NCBI GenBank assembly: GCA_036824265.1
Contig: DAITAL010000003.1
Span: forward strand, 1-64,000
Origin: JAAYZB01 sp937958685
Lineage (GTDB): Bacteria > Bacillota_I > Bacilli_A > Izemoplasmatales > Hujiaoplasmataceae
Direction of reading: 5' to 3'
Length of the DNA stretch: 64,000 bases
Shown here: positions 33,231 through 41,152 of the stretch, piece by piece
Layout of the letters: each line of letters starts with the position of its first letter
Numbering within the stretch: position 1 is the stretch's first letter
The notes under the pieces: generated by a model
The model's input: only the letters and a program-made list of their open reading frames with translations
Told to the model about the DNA's origin: nothing
Databases searched by the model: none
Made by a program: the position numbers and the translations under genes

Positions 33231-33512
33231 ATGAACGAACTTGAGACATTTCGCCGGGAGATCGATGCGATCGACCAGGCGATCCGCGAACTTTTCCGCA
33301 AACGGATGGACATCGTTGACAAAGTCGCCGAATACAAGATGGCGCACGACATGATCGTCTATGATCCCGTCAGGGAGGAAGAACTGATCAAAAGCAACGT
33401 TGAGGGATTTCCGGTCGAGGAATACCGCGAGTATTACCGGGAGGTCCTCAACGTGATTCTACATGTCTCCAAGGAACACCAGAAATCGCTGATCATGAGG
33501 AGCACGCTATGA
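33231..33512 (+). CDS. Chorismate mutase (AroQ type)
   Basis: A 93-residue all-helical protein of the AroQ chorismate mutase fold, which converts chorismate to prephenate for Phe/Tyr synthesis. The N-terminal signature FRREIDAIDQAIRELFRKRM, with Arg and Asp at the usual places, and KVAEYKMAHDMIVYDPVREE, with the catalytic Lys and Arg, are clear. It is a free-standing domain, not fused to PheA or DAHP synthase. No other aromatic pathway gene is near. Overlaps the aldolase start by four bases. Confidence 0.9.
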   Translation: MNELETFRREIDAIDQAIRELFRKRMDIVDKVAEYKMAHDMIVYDPVREEELIKSNVEGFPVEEYREYYREVLNVILHVSKEHQKSLIMRSTL

Positions 33513-34525
33513 AATATATCGATCTTCGCAGCGACACCGTCACCAAGCCGACGCCGGCAATGCTGGCGGCGATGATGAGTGCCGAGGTCGGCGACGACGT
33601 GTTCGCCGACGACCCGACAACGATCAGGCTGGAAGCCATCTGCGCCGAGCTGTTGGGCAAGGAAGCATCACTCTTCGTGCCCTCCGGGACGTTCTCCAAC
33701 CAGTTGGCTCTGTTTACGCACTGCCGTCAGGGCGAAGAAGTCATCCTCGACCACAACGCCCATATCGTCCAGCACGAATCCGGAGCTTCGGCGGTCATCG
33801 CCGGCGTCCAGTTGTTCATGCTGGCCGGCAAAAACGGCATTTGGGATCTGAATGACTTGAAACGGGCGATCAAGGTCCAATCGGTATCCACGACAAGGAC
33901 GGCGCTGATCTCGATCGAAAACGCCTTTGGCGGTTCCGTGCTGCCGCTTGAATACATGCGCAAAGTCTTTGAGATCGCCAAGGAAAGGAACCTGCCGGTC
34001 CACCTCGACGGGGCGCGCATCTTCAATGCGGCGACCGCCTTGAACTGCGATGTCAGGGAGTTGGCTAAGTACGCTGATTCCGTCAGTGTCTGTCTTTCCA
34101 AAGGTTTGGCCTCGCCGATCGGAACGATGCTGGTCGGCACCAAAGATTTCATCGAAGCCGCCCGGTTCAAACGGAAACTGATGGGTGGCGGCATGCGACA
34201 GACGGGAATCCTCGCCGCCTGCGGCATCATCTCGCTCGAGCGGATGTCCAAACGCCTCCAGGAGGACCATGACAACGCCGCCTATATGGCGGAGTTGCTG
34301 AGAAGAATCCCGGGTGTTCGGATCGATGAGGCGCAAAGAGCCATCAACATGGTGTTCTTCGATGTCGACAATGAGAAGAAACATGGTCTTGAGCAGTTTT
34401 TATTCATCAACGGTGTGAAGATCCTGCCTTATGAAGGCGCGTTCCGATTCGTCACCCACAACGATCTCGACCGCGAAGCCATCGCCAGAGCCATCGGTCT
34501 GGTCAGGGAGTATTTTTGCGGATGA
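33509..34525 (+). CDS. ltaE: Low-specificity L-threonine aldolase
   Basis: A 338-residue PLP enzyme that cleaves L-threonine or allo-threonine to glycine and acetaldehyde. The family opening IDLRSDTVTKPTPAML is intact, as are VGDDVF, the LHLDGARI-type Asp region (HLDGARIFNAA) and the PLP lysine Lys198 in CLSKGLASPIG. It could supply glycine for one-carbon metabolism. The stop overlaps the following NUDIX start. Confidence 0.95.
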   Translation: MKYIDLRSDTVTKPTPAMLAAMMSAEVGDDVFADDPTTIRLEAICAELLGKEASLFVPSGTFSNQLALFTHCRQGEEVILDHNAHIVQHESGASAVIAGVQLFMLAGKNGIWDLNDLKRAIKVQSVSTTRTALISIENAFGGSVLPLEYMRKVFEIAKERNLPVHLDGARIFNAATALNCDVRELAKYADSVSVCLSKGLASPIGTMLVGTKDFIEAARFKRKLMGGGMRQTGILAACGIISLERMSKRLQEDHDNAAYMAELLRRIPGVRIDEAQRAINMVFFDVDNEKKHGLEQFLFINGVKILPYEGAFRFVTHNDLDREAIARAIGLVREYFCG

Positions 34526-35082
34526 AGCAATTGTTCACGATCTACCGGCACAAGGATCTGAACTTTCAGGGCACGCTGATCGCCCGTCGCGCCCGCCGGG
34601 CGATTATCTTTAAAGATGATTGTCTCTTGCTGGTTAAAAGTGAAAAATACGGAGAACTCAAATTTCCCGGCGGCGGCATCGATCCCGATGAGACGCCTTT
34701 TCAGACATTGTCCCGCGAGGTTATGGAAGAAACAGGTTATGGCATAACGCAAACCATCGTTCCCTTTGGCAGCACGGTCGAATTTGGCAAAGACTTCCTT
34801 GGCGAATACGACATTTTCAAGCAGGAGTCCGAGTACTATCTTTGTGAGCTGCATGGCGAACCACAGGCGCTTTCCCTTGATGATTACGAGATCGACTACG
34901 GTTACCATCCGGTCTTTGCTTTGCCGCAGATGGCGATCGCAAACAACGAGGCGATTCCCGCAAACGAGAAGATACCCTGGAAAGAGCGGGACACACTGAT
35001 CCTCAAACTGCTGCAGGCAACGATTTGTAACAGCCAAACCGGGGAGCCGGACCAGAACGAGACAAAGGATAGAAACAGCTGA
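34522..35082 (+). CDS. NUDIX hydrolase
   Basis: A 186-residue nucleotide-diphosphate hydrolase. The Nudix box is GGGIDPDETPFQTLSREVMEETGYGI (positions about 54-79; key residues are the REVMEE metal ligands). A N-terminal extension before the domain and about 60 residues after it suggest an ADP-ribose or related substrate, but this cannot be read from the box. The ATG at 34522 overlaps the aldolase stop (ATGA); a TTG at 34516 is possible. Confidence 0.9.
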   Translation: MKQLFTIYRHKDLNFQGTLIARRARRAIIFKDDCLLLVKSEKYGELKFPGGGIDPDETPFQTLSREVMEETGYGITQTIVPFGSTVEFGKDFLGEYDIFKQESEYYLCELHGEPQALSLDDYEIDYGYHPVFALPQMAIANNEAIPANEKIPWKERDTLILKLLQATICNSQTGEPDQNETKDRNS

Positions 35083-35174
35083 CGGATAGTCGTCCGCGGT
35101 GATGACGGCAGGCAGGAAAACACGGCGGTAACGCTACCAGTATCAAAATTGAGGGTGTCATTTTTCTGGCCTTG

Positions 35175-35183
35175 TGTTATAAT
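35175..35183 (+). promoter_or_regulatory. Extended -10 promoter of the rnf operon
   Basis: TGT-TATAAT at 35175-35183. No -35 box stands out. The leader to rnfC is about 42 bases and contains AGGAGG. Confidence 0.7.
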
Positions 35184-35231
35184 GTCTTTTAGACATTCGG
35201 ATAGATAATTTACAATTAGGAGGCTTTATAG

Positions 35232-36533
35232 ATGATTTTACAGAAAGCCAGGGGCATCAGGATCGACGGCGCCAAAAGCATGTCGAAAACCTCCCCCTTG
35301 CGGGAATACCTGGATCCCAAGGTTGTCTATATACCGCTGGTGCAGCAGACCTTTCCCTTGAAGCGGCTCGTTGAGCCGGGCGAAAGCGTGGCGATCGGCC
35401 AGATTGTCGCCATGAGAGAGGGCTTTACGGAAATGCCGGTCCACGCTTCGGTCAGCGGCAAAATCGCGGCGATCAAGAAAGTCTGGCATGCGAGCGGCCG
35501 GATGGTCGAGGCCATCGAGATCGAAAACGATTTCTTGAATCGTTATGATCCCGCGGTGAAACCAGAGAAAGATCCGGAGGCTTTGACCCCCGAGCAACTC
35601 ATCGAAAAGATGAAACAGGCGGGTTTGGTCGGACTTGGCGGCGCCGGGTTCCCCACTTATCGCAAATACTGCACCAAGTGCGCTATCGACACGATCATCA
35701 TCAATGCGGTCGAATGCGAGCCATACATGACCTGTGACTGCCTGCAGGTCGAGAAGACTCCCGAAAAACTGCTCAAAGGCTTGCGCTATTTCATGAAGGC
35801 GGCTGGAGCCACCCGCGGGTTTATCGCCTACAAAGACTACAATGCGGGCATCCGGGAAGCGCTCGAGCCGTTACTTCCGCACTATCCGGGAACCAGTCTG
35901 TTTGCGCTGAATGACAGATACCCCGCAGGCTGGGAGAAATACATCGTTGAAAGCGTCGTGGGCAAGACCTATCAGAAACTGCCTTCGGAGATCGGCGTGA
36001 TCGTCAACAACTCGGCCACGGCGATCGCGTTCGCGGACATGGTTGAGGACAACCTGCCGCTGGTGCGCCGGGTCATCACGATCACCGGCGAAGGCATCAC
36101 GTCACCACAGAATTTCCATGTGCCGCTCGGCACCAAGGTTCAGGATCTGGTCGCGATGAGCGGCGGTTACAAAGAGGGTCTTGACCCGAAGAACGCCTGG
36201 TATCTCGCCGGCGGTCCGATGACCGGCCGGGCGATCCTCGTCGACGAACTCGTCGTGAGCGACACTTTGGGCGCCGTGGTCGTCTTGCCGATGCCAGCGG
36301 AGAAATTGCATCCGGAATGCCTGGGCTGCGGTCAGTGCGCCGATGTTTGTCCGGTGCACCTCACGCCGACCGAGATCAAGCGGGCGCTGGACCGCAAGGA
36401 CCTCAAGGCGATCGGCAGCCTTAACGCCGACAAGTGCATGGCCTGCGGCCTGTGCTCCTATGTCTGTCCGTCGCATATCGAAATTGCCGACTATGTCGCC
36501 AAAGCCAAAGAATCATTGAAGAAGGGGGCATGA
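35232..36533 (+). CDS. rnfC: Rnf complex subunit RnfC
   Basis: A 433-residue peripheral subunit of the ion-translocating ferredoxin:NAD+ oxidoreductase and its NAD(H)/FMN site. A barrel-sandwich domain near the N-terminus is followed by the Nqo1-like nucleotide loop GLGGAGFPTYRK. Two [4Fe-4S] motifs lie near the end (CLGCGQCADVCP and CMACGLCSYVCP). Length is normal. It starts after AGGAGG and leads the seven-gene operon. In characterised Rnf complexes it passes electrons between NADH and the membrane flavins. Confidence 0.96.
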   Translation: MILQKARGIRIDGAKSMSKTSPLREYLDPKVVYIPLVQQTFPLKRLVEPGESVAIGQIVAMREGFTEMPVHASVSGKIAAIKKVWHASGRMVEAIEIENDFLNRYDPAVKPEKDPEALTPEQLIEKMKQAGLVGLGGAGFPTYRKYCTKCAIDTIIINAVECEPYMTCDCLQVEKTPEKLLKGLRYFMKAAGATRGFIAYKDYNAGIREALEPLLPHYPGTSLFALNDRYPAGWEKYIVESVVGKTYQKLPSEIGVIVNNSATAIAFADMVEDNLPLVRRVITITGEGITSPQNFHVPLGTKVQDLVAMSGGYKEGLDPKNAWYLAGGPMTGRAILVDELVVSDTLGAVVVLPMPAEKLHPECLGCGQCADVCPVHLTPTEIKRALDRKDLKAIGSLNADKCMACGLCSYVCPSHIEIADYVAKAKESLKKGA

Positions 36534-36535
36534 GC

Positions 36536-37726
36536 ATGGCCAGATTCGCTGGTGGCAAGGCACCATACCTGAGGATCGCCGATCAGCCCGGTCAAGGGAC
36601 CAATGTCGTGATGAGGGATTTCCTCATCGGTCTGTTGCCCGTTGTGCTGTTTGCCTGGTACAAAAACGGCATCCAAGTCTATCTCGATGGCAACATCGCC
36701 ATCATGGAAATGTTCTATCCGTTCGTCTTCATCCTGCTTGGCGGCTTGAGTTCCCTGCTTATGGAAGGCTTGTCCTTCTATATCACCGACAAGGAAAATC
36801 GAAGCCTAAAAGGCCTCATGAAGCGGCTTCACACCTCCTTTTCCCTGATACCCGGCTTGATTTTGGCCTTGTTGTTGCCGCTCTATACGCCGGTCTGGGT
36901 CTTGTTGTTCGGTGCTTTCATGGCCAGCATCGTCGCCAAAATGTTGTTTGGCGGCTTTGGTCACAATATCTTCAATCCCGCCCTGCTCGGCTATCTGGCG
37001 GTCGGTTTCACGCTCTCCGGCGTGATCGCCGCTGCCGGCGGCGCCCTGAATGCCTCCGAGGTGCTGGTGGACACGTACGCCGGGGCCACGCCTTTGGGAA
37101 TCCTGGCGGCGACCAAACAAATCGATTATCAAACGCTGGTTGCGCCTTATGGCAACCTGTGGAACTTCTTGCTGGGCACGATCCCGGGAGCCTTGGGCGA
37201 AACCGGGGCGCTCGCGATCATCATCGCCTATATTTGGTTCTCCGTCCGCAAAGTCATCAAATGGTCGACCCCGCTCATTTATATCGGCACCGTCTTTGCG
37301 CTTTCCTGGTTGATCGGCATTTTTGCCGGTGATGCCGGGATCTGGTTCCCCACTTACAGCATCCTCTCGGGGGGCGTGATGTTCGGCGCGGTCTATATGG
37401 CCACCGAGCCGGTTACAACCCCGAAAAACCCCTGGGGCAAAGTCGTTTTCGCCCTCTTCTTGGGAGCTTTGACGGTCCTCTTCCGCTTTATCGGCAACTT
37501 TCCCGAAGGCGTCGGCACATCCCTGATCGTCATGAACATGTTCACGATGCCAATCGACAATCTGACGGCGCAAATGCGATCGGCCGGACTAAGGAAAGCC
37601 ACGTTCGTCAAAGGCGGACTGCTGGTCGTGTTGCTTGGCGCCCTCATCGCCTATGCGCTCTTCAAGGCTTCGACCATCTACAGTTTATCTATCATAACCA
37701 GGATTTTCTTACAGGGGGTGATGTGA
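36536..37726 (+). CDS. rnfD: Rnf complex subunit RnfD
   Basis: A 396-residue polytopic subunit with a covalently bound FMN, part of the ion-translocating core. The flavinylation motif is YAGATPLG, with Thr185 as the expected FMN-phosphothreonine. About ten hydrophobic segments are visible, as in NqrB/RnfD. The ATG at 36536 is preferred to one at 36530 because AAGGGGG is better spaced from it. It follows rnfC by two bases. Confidence 0.95.
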   Translation: MARFAGGKAPYLRIADQPGQGTNVVMRDFLIGLLPVVLFAWYKNGIQVYLDGNIAIMEMFYPFVFILLGGLSSLLMEGLSFYITDKENRSLKGLMKRLHTSFSLIPGLILALLLPLYTPVWVLLFGAFMASIVAKMLFGGFGHNIFNPALLGYLAVGFTLSGVIAAAGGALNASEVLVDTYAGATPLGILAATKQIDYQTLVAPYGNLWNFLLGTIPGALGETGALAIIIAYIWFSVRKVIKWSTPLIYIGTVFALSWLIGIFAGDAGIWFPTYSILSGGVMFGAVYMATEPVTTPKNPWGKVVFALFLGALTVLFRFIGNFPEGVGTSLIVMNMFTMPIDNLTAQMRSAGLRKATFVKGGLLVVLLGALIAYALFKASTIYSLSIITRIFLQGVM

Positions 37727-37727
37727 G

Positions 37728-38933
37728 ATGAAGGCATTCTTTGCCAATAAGGGCAGCCTCGCGCTCCTAATCGTCCCCCTGCTTGTCATCTTCATTTTCG
37801 GCGGCGTTTACAGCCGCTATATGACCGCCCAGGTCGAGGTTCACGCCGAGGAGGAGCGCATCCGGCAGGAAGAGGAAGCGGAAAGGCAGTTCGCGCTTGA
37901 ACTGATGACGATGTTCCCGGAAGCCACCGAAATCGAGAAACGGACAGTCGCCTCCGTCGAGAAGTCATACATCATTCCCGGAAAAGCAGGGGCGAATCCG
38001 GAAGACTTTTTCAGTCCCATCGTCAAAAAAAGTTATCTCGTTTCTGATGCTTCCACCGACATTGGCGTGATCTATGTGATCGAGTCCCACGGCAATAAGA
38101 GTGGACTGGTGCTCGTTTTCGCGATCGAGTTTGCGACTAATAGCATCACCGGCATCCAGGTTCTCGAACACAACGAGACCGACACGGCCGCCTATTTCCG
38201 GAAACTGGGAACGGAATTCTATGCGCAGTTCGACGATCTTGCCTTCGACGTGCCGGTCCTGGTCGTCGATGCCGTCGCGGGTGCGACCTATTCTTCCCGC
38301 GGTTTCGAAATCGCCACGCTCTATGCCCGCGAGCAGTACGCCGCGGACTTCGACTTTGTGATTCCCGTCGTGCTCGTTGAAGCGAATGACATCGACTACA
38401 ACCTCGATCCGGACACCTTCGCCGATTATCCCTTCGTCGCCGACATCACCTATGGCACCGAAGCGAAGAATGCTGTGGTTTATCTCGCCCTTGACTTCAG
38501 TTTTGCGGCGATGGCAAGCGGCACTGACGATTTGAGCGATTTCGAAAAACTCGAAATCAAGAATCTGGCGTCGCAGGCCGGTCTCTCGACCTTGAGCTAT
38601 TTCTCGAGTTACGACGCTGAAACCCGCACCGTCGTGATGCAGGCCAAGGGTTATGTCACCCGCTATACGATCCAGGTGACTTTCGTCATCAACGAGGATC
38701 TCACCGCGATCGAGTCGTATTCCGTGCTTTCACGGGAGACCTACGACAGCGAATACAACGAATTGTACACGGGACCCGGCGTCCCGTATGTGGAAAGCAA
38801 AATGATCACGCAATACCGCAACGGGGAGAGCATCGATACGATTGCCGGCGCCTCGGCCAAAACCGAACCGGCGATCCTGAGCCTGATCGACTTGTTCGAT
38901 CGCTTCCTCGGATCATTGGGAGGAGGCGAATAA
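37728..38933 (+). CDS. Extra RnfG-like protein with two FMN-binding-type domains
   Basis: A 401-residue protein with one N-terminal membrane anchor (about 10-28), a charged coiled segment and two successive FMN-bind domains. The first ends in DAVAGATYSSRGF, where Ser189 stands at the residue normally flavinylated in SGATxT. The second ends in DTIAGASAKTEPAI, with Lys378 at that place. Canonical RnfG has one such domain and about 190-210 residues; here a normal RnfG follows directly. It is likely exposed outside the membrane as an additional redox or structural part of Rnf. Whether either domain binds FMN is uncertain. Confidence 0.8.
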   Translation: MKAFFANKGSLALLIVPLLVIFIFGGVYSRYMTAQVEVHAEEERIRQEEEAERQFALELMTMFPEATEIEKRTVASVEKSYIIPGKAGANPEDFFSPIVKKSYLVSDASTDIGVIYVIESHGNKSGLVLVFAIEFATNSITGIQVLEHNETDTAAYFRKLGTEFYAQFDDLAFDVPVLVVDAVAGATYSSRGFEIATLYAREQYAADFDFVIPVVLVEANDIDYNLDPDTFADYPFVADITYGTEAKNAVVYLALDFSFAAMASGTDDLSDFEKLEIKNLASQAGLSTLSYFSSYDAETRTVVMQAKGYVTRYTIQVTFVINEDLTAIESYSVLSRETYDSEYNELYTGPGVPYVESKMITQYRNGESIDTIAGASAKTEPAILSLIDLFDRFLGSLGGGE

Positions 38934-38934
38934 G

Positions 38935-39492
38935 ATGAACAAAAGTCTTGTTTCCGGCTTGGTCCTGCTCTGCTTCGGTGTCGTATGCGGGCTGTTGCTC
39001 GCCATCGTCAACCATTTTACGGCACCTGTGATCCTCGCCAACGAGCAACGCGTCATCCGCGAGACAATCAGAACCTTCTTTGCGGACGTGGATGACTACG
39101 ATCTCGAGGAAATCGAGCTCGAAGGCGATCTGGAGATGGCTTATCTCCTGAAAGACAAAACCACCGGAGCCGTCCATGCGGCGGTCTACCGCGTCAGCGC
39201 CGTCGCCTACAACGGCAGGGTCAACATGCTGATCGCGATCGACCAGGAATTGGTGGTTGCCGGCTATTCCTTCATCGACAACAGCGGCACCGAAGGGTTG
39301 GGACTCAACCTGGCCAATCTCGATTTCGGCATGGGCGATAAACCGATCGCCGCCTGGGCTGTCGAGTTTGACACGATTGCCGGCGCCACGATCACTTCCC
39401 AAGGTTATGCCCCCGCCTATGACGGTGGTGTCCGCAATTGCTTTGCCCTGGTCGCCGAAAGAGTCGGCACCGATTTTGGAGGTGATGCCTGA
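38935..39492 (+). CDS. rnfG: Rnf complex subunit RnfG
   Basis: A 185-residue subunit with one N-terminal membrane helix and an extracytoplasmic FMN-bind domain. The flavinylation motif DTIAGATITSQGY is complete, with Thr154 as the expected FMN-phosphothreonine, attached by ApbE in studied systems; no apbE is visible in this window. It begins one base after the previous stop, and its own stop overlaps rnfE. Confidence 0.94.
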   Translation: MNKSLVSGLVLLCFGVVCGLLLAIVNHFTAPVILANEQRVIRETIRTFFADVDDYDLEEIELEGDLEMAYLLKDKTTGAVHAAVYRVSAVAYNGRVNMLIAIDQELVVAGYSFIDNSGTEGLGLNLANLDFGMGDKPIAAWAVEFDTIAGATITSQGYAPAYDGGVRNCFALVAERVGTDFGGDA

Positions 39493-40157
39493 TGAACCAA
39501 AAGGAAAACTTCTTCAAGGGTTTTGTCAAAGAGAATCCGCTGTTCGTCTCCGTTCTCGGCATGTGTCCGTCGCTGGCGATCACGACCAAGGTCGAAAACG
39601 CCATCGGCATGGGTGTCGCCGTCTTCTTTGTCCTCACGCTCAGCAATCTCGTGATTTCCCTGATCATGAACAGCAAATTCCTGCGCGACCTCGTGAAACC
39701 GGTTAGGATCCCCGTCTACATCATCGTCATCGCCAGCCTCGTGACGATCGTCGAGATGGTGATGCACGCCTATTTCGAAAGTCTTTACAAAAGCCTTGGC
39801 GTCTTCATTCCTTTGATCGTCGTTAACTGCATCATCCTCGGACGCGCCGAAGCCTTCGCTTCGGAGAACAAACCGTTGGATTCGGCGATCGACGGCATGG
39901 GCATGGCGCTCGGGTTCACCTTCGCGATCCTGATCATCAGCCTGTTCCGGGAGATCCTCGGTTCCGGCATGATCACGATCTGGGGCGATGCCGCCCTCGA
40001 TCTCGGATTCATCTTCGAGTTCCTCAGAATCAGTCCGATCGATATCTTCATAAAACCGGTCGGAGCCTTCCTGTCGTTCGCCTTCATCCTCGCGACGGTC
40101 GTCGCGATCAGAAGCGCCGGCGACAGGAGAAAAGCGAAAGCGGGTGCTGACAAATGA
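39492..40157 (+). CDS. rnfE: Rnf complex subunit RnfE
   Basis: A 221-residue membrane subunit with six hydrophobic segments, homologous to NqrD. With RnfA it forms the inverted pair that holds the intramembrane [2Fe-2S] cluster. Key landmarks are GMCPSLAITTKVENAIGMG near the start and NCIILGRAEAFA mid-protein; the Cys in each supplies cluster ligands. One-base overlap with rnfG and four-base overlap with rnfA. Confidence 0.95.
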   Translation: MNQKENFFKGFVKENPLFVSVLGMCPSLAITTKVENAIGMGVAVFFVLTLSNLVISLIMNSKFLRDLVKPVRIPVYIIVIASLVTIVEMVMHAYFESLYKSLGVFIPLIVVNCIILGRAEAFASENKPLDSAIDGMGMALGFTFAILIISLFREILGSGMITIWGDAALDLGFIFEFLRISPIDIFIKPVGAFLSFAFILATVVAIRSAGDRRKAKAGADK

Positions 40158-40729
40158 GCGATCTGGTCCAACTCGCCTTCATGGCCTTCATCGTTGAGAA
40201 TATCATCTTGACGAAGTTTCTGGGAATCTGTCCGTTTTTGGGTGTCTCGCGCAAACGCAGTTCGGCAATCGGCATGGGCCTGGCCGTCCTCTTCGTGATC
40301 CTGATCTCCAGCATGGTCACCTGGGTCCTCTACAATTATGTGCTGGCGACGCTTGAACTCACCTACATGCGCACGATCGCCTTCATTCTCGTGATTGCCG
40401 CGCTCGTGCAGATGGTCGAGATCTTCCTCAAGAAAGTCTCGCCCGCCCTTTATAAGGCGCTTGGCATCTATCTGCCCCTGATCACGACCAACTGCGCCGT
40501 CTTGGGCGTCGCCATCCTCAACATCAACAACAACCATTCCTTCGTCGAGACCGTCGTCTACGCCACGTTCATCTCGCTCGGGTTCATTCTCGTGATGTAC
40601 ATCTTCGCAATGATCCGGGAGAAACTCGACTTCTCACCGGTTCCGAGAGCCTTCAAGGGCACACCGATCGCCCTGATCGTCGCCGCCATCCTCGCGATCA
40701 TCTTCTCGCGCTTCGGAGGGATCATCTGA
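40154..40729 (+). CDS. rnfA: Rnf complex subunit RnfA
   Basis: A 191-residue membrane subunit with six hydrophobic segments, homologous to NqrE and inverted relative to RnfE. Signature parts are NIILTKFLGICPFLGVSRKRSSA (quoted in part: ILTKFLGICPFLG) and TTNCAVLGVAILN, each with the cluster Cys. It ends in a one-base overlap with rnfB. Confidence 0.95.
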   Translation: MSDLVQLAFMAFIVENIILTKFLGICPFLGVSRKRSSAIGMGLAVLFVILISSMVTWVLYNYVLATLELTYMRTIAFILVIAALVQMVEIFLKKVSPALYKALGIYLPLITTNCAVLGVAILNINNNHSFVETVVYATFISLGFILVMYIFAMIREKLDFSPVPRAFKGTPIALIVAAILAIIFSRFGGII

Positions 40730-41019
40730 TGGAGATCGTGATCGGGGCCGTCGTGCTGGGCGGACTCGGATTCGTGCTGGGGTTTCTGATCTTGCTGGTC
40801 GATAAGTATTTCCATGTCGTCGAGGACCCGTCGATCGACGAGGTCGTCGAACTGCTTCCCCGCTACAACTGCGGCGCATGTGGCTATCCCGGGTGCCGCG
40901 AGATGGCCATCGGCCTCTTGGCGAAGGAGGCCAAGGGCGAACAATGCAAACCGATCAAGCAGGAAGCGCTGGTCGAACTCAAGCGCTATCTGGACAATCA
41001 TTTCGCAACCAAACAATAG
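40729..41019 (+). CDS. rnfB: Short RnfB lacking ferredoxin domains
   Basis: A 96-residue protein holding only the first half of RnfB: an N-terminal membrane helix (about 3-25) and the [4Fe-4S] motif CGACGYPGCREMA followed by the fourth Cys in GEQCKPIK. Canonical RnfB continues with two or more ferredoxin-type [4Fe-4S] domains that receive electrons from soluble ferredoxin. Here the stop is followed within a few bases by a terminator hairpin, and no downstream frame encodes CxxCxxCxxxCP motifs, so it is a genuinely short gene and not a frameshift. Electron input must differ from the studied complexes or use another protein. Confidence 0.9.
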   Translation: MEIVIGAVVLGGLGFVLGFLILLVDKYFHVVEDPSIDEVVELLPRYNCGACGYPGCREMAIGLLAKEAKGEQCKPIKQEALVELKRYLDNHFATKQ

Positions 41020-41022
41020 AAA

Positions 41023-41053
41023 AAGCCGTTCCTTATGGGAACGGTTTCTTTCT
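41023..41053 (+). terminator. Rho-independent terminator of the rnf operon
   Basis: The stem around CCGTTCC/GGAACGG (41026-41032, 41038-41044), extended by A-T pairs, with a TTTCTTTCTT tail. Confidence 0.85.
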
Positions 41054-41054
41054 T

Positions 41055-41069
41055 ATGAAAACGTTTCAT
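41055..41069 (+). promoter_or_regulatory. Inverted repeat upstream of the FMN-bind-like lipoprotein promoter
   Basis: ATGAAA-ACG-TTTCAT, a 15-base repeat with a CG near its centre that resembles LacI/CcpA-family operators but is one base shorter than the cre consensus. It lies 16 bases before the -35 box. A tentative operator. Confidence 0.35.
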
Positions 41070-41085
41070 GCCAACCAAAATCTAT

Positions 41086-41114
41086 TTGCTTTATTCAAAT
41101 ATATGTAATATAAT
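41086..41114 (+). promoter_or_regulatory. Promoter of the FMN-bind-like lipoprotein gene
   Basis: TTGCTT (41086-41091) and TATAAT (41109-41114) with a 17-base spacer. Confidence 0.75.
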
Positions 41115-41152
41115 GTAACAGGTAAGTATTACAACCAAATGGGAGGATTTGA

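Noticed and set aside
40900..41060. RnfB shortened by a frameshift, i.e. a pseudogene.
   Set aside because: No downstream frame shows the missing CxxCxxCxxxCP motifs, and a terminator hairpin directly follows the stop, so the short gene is intact as it stands in this sequence.
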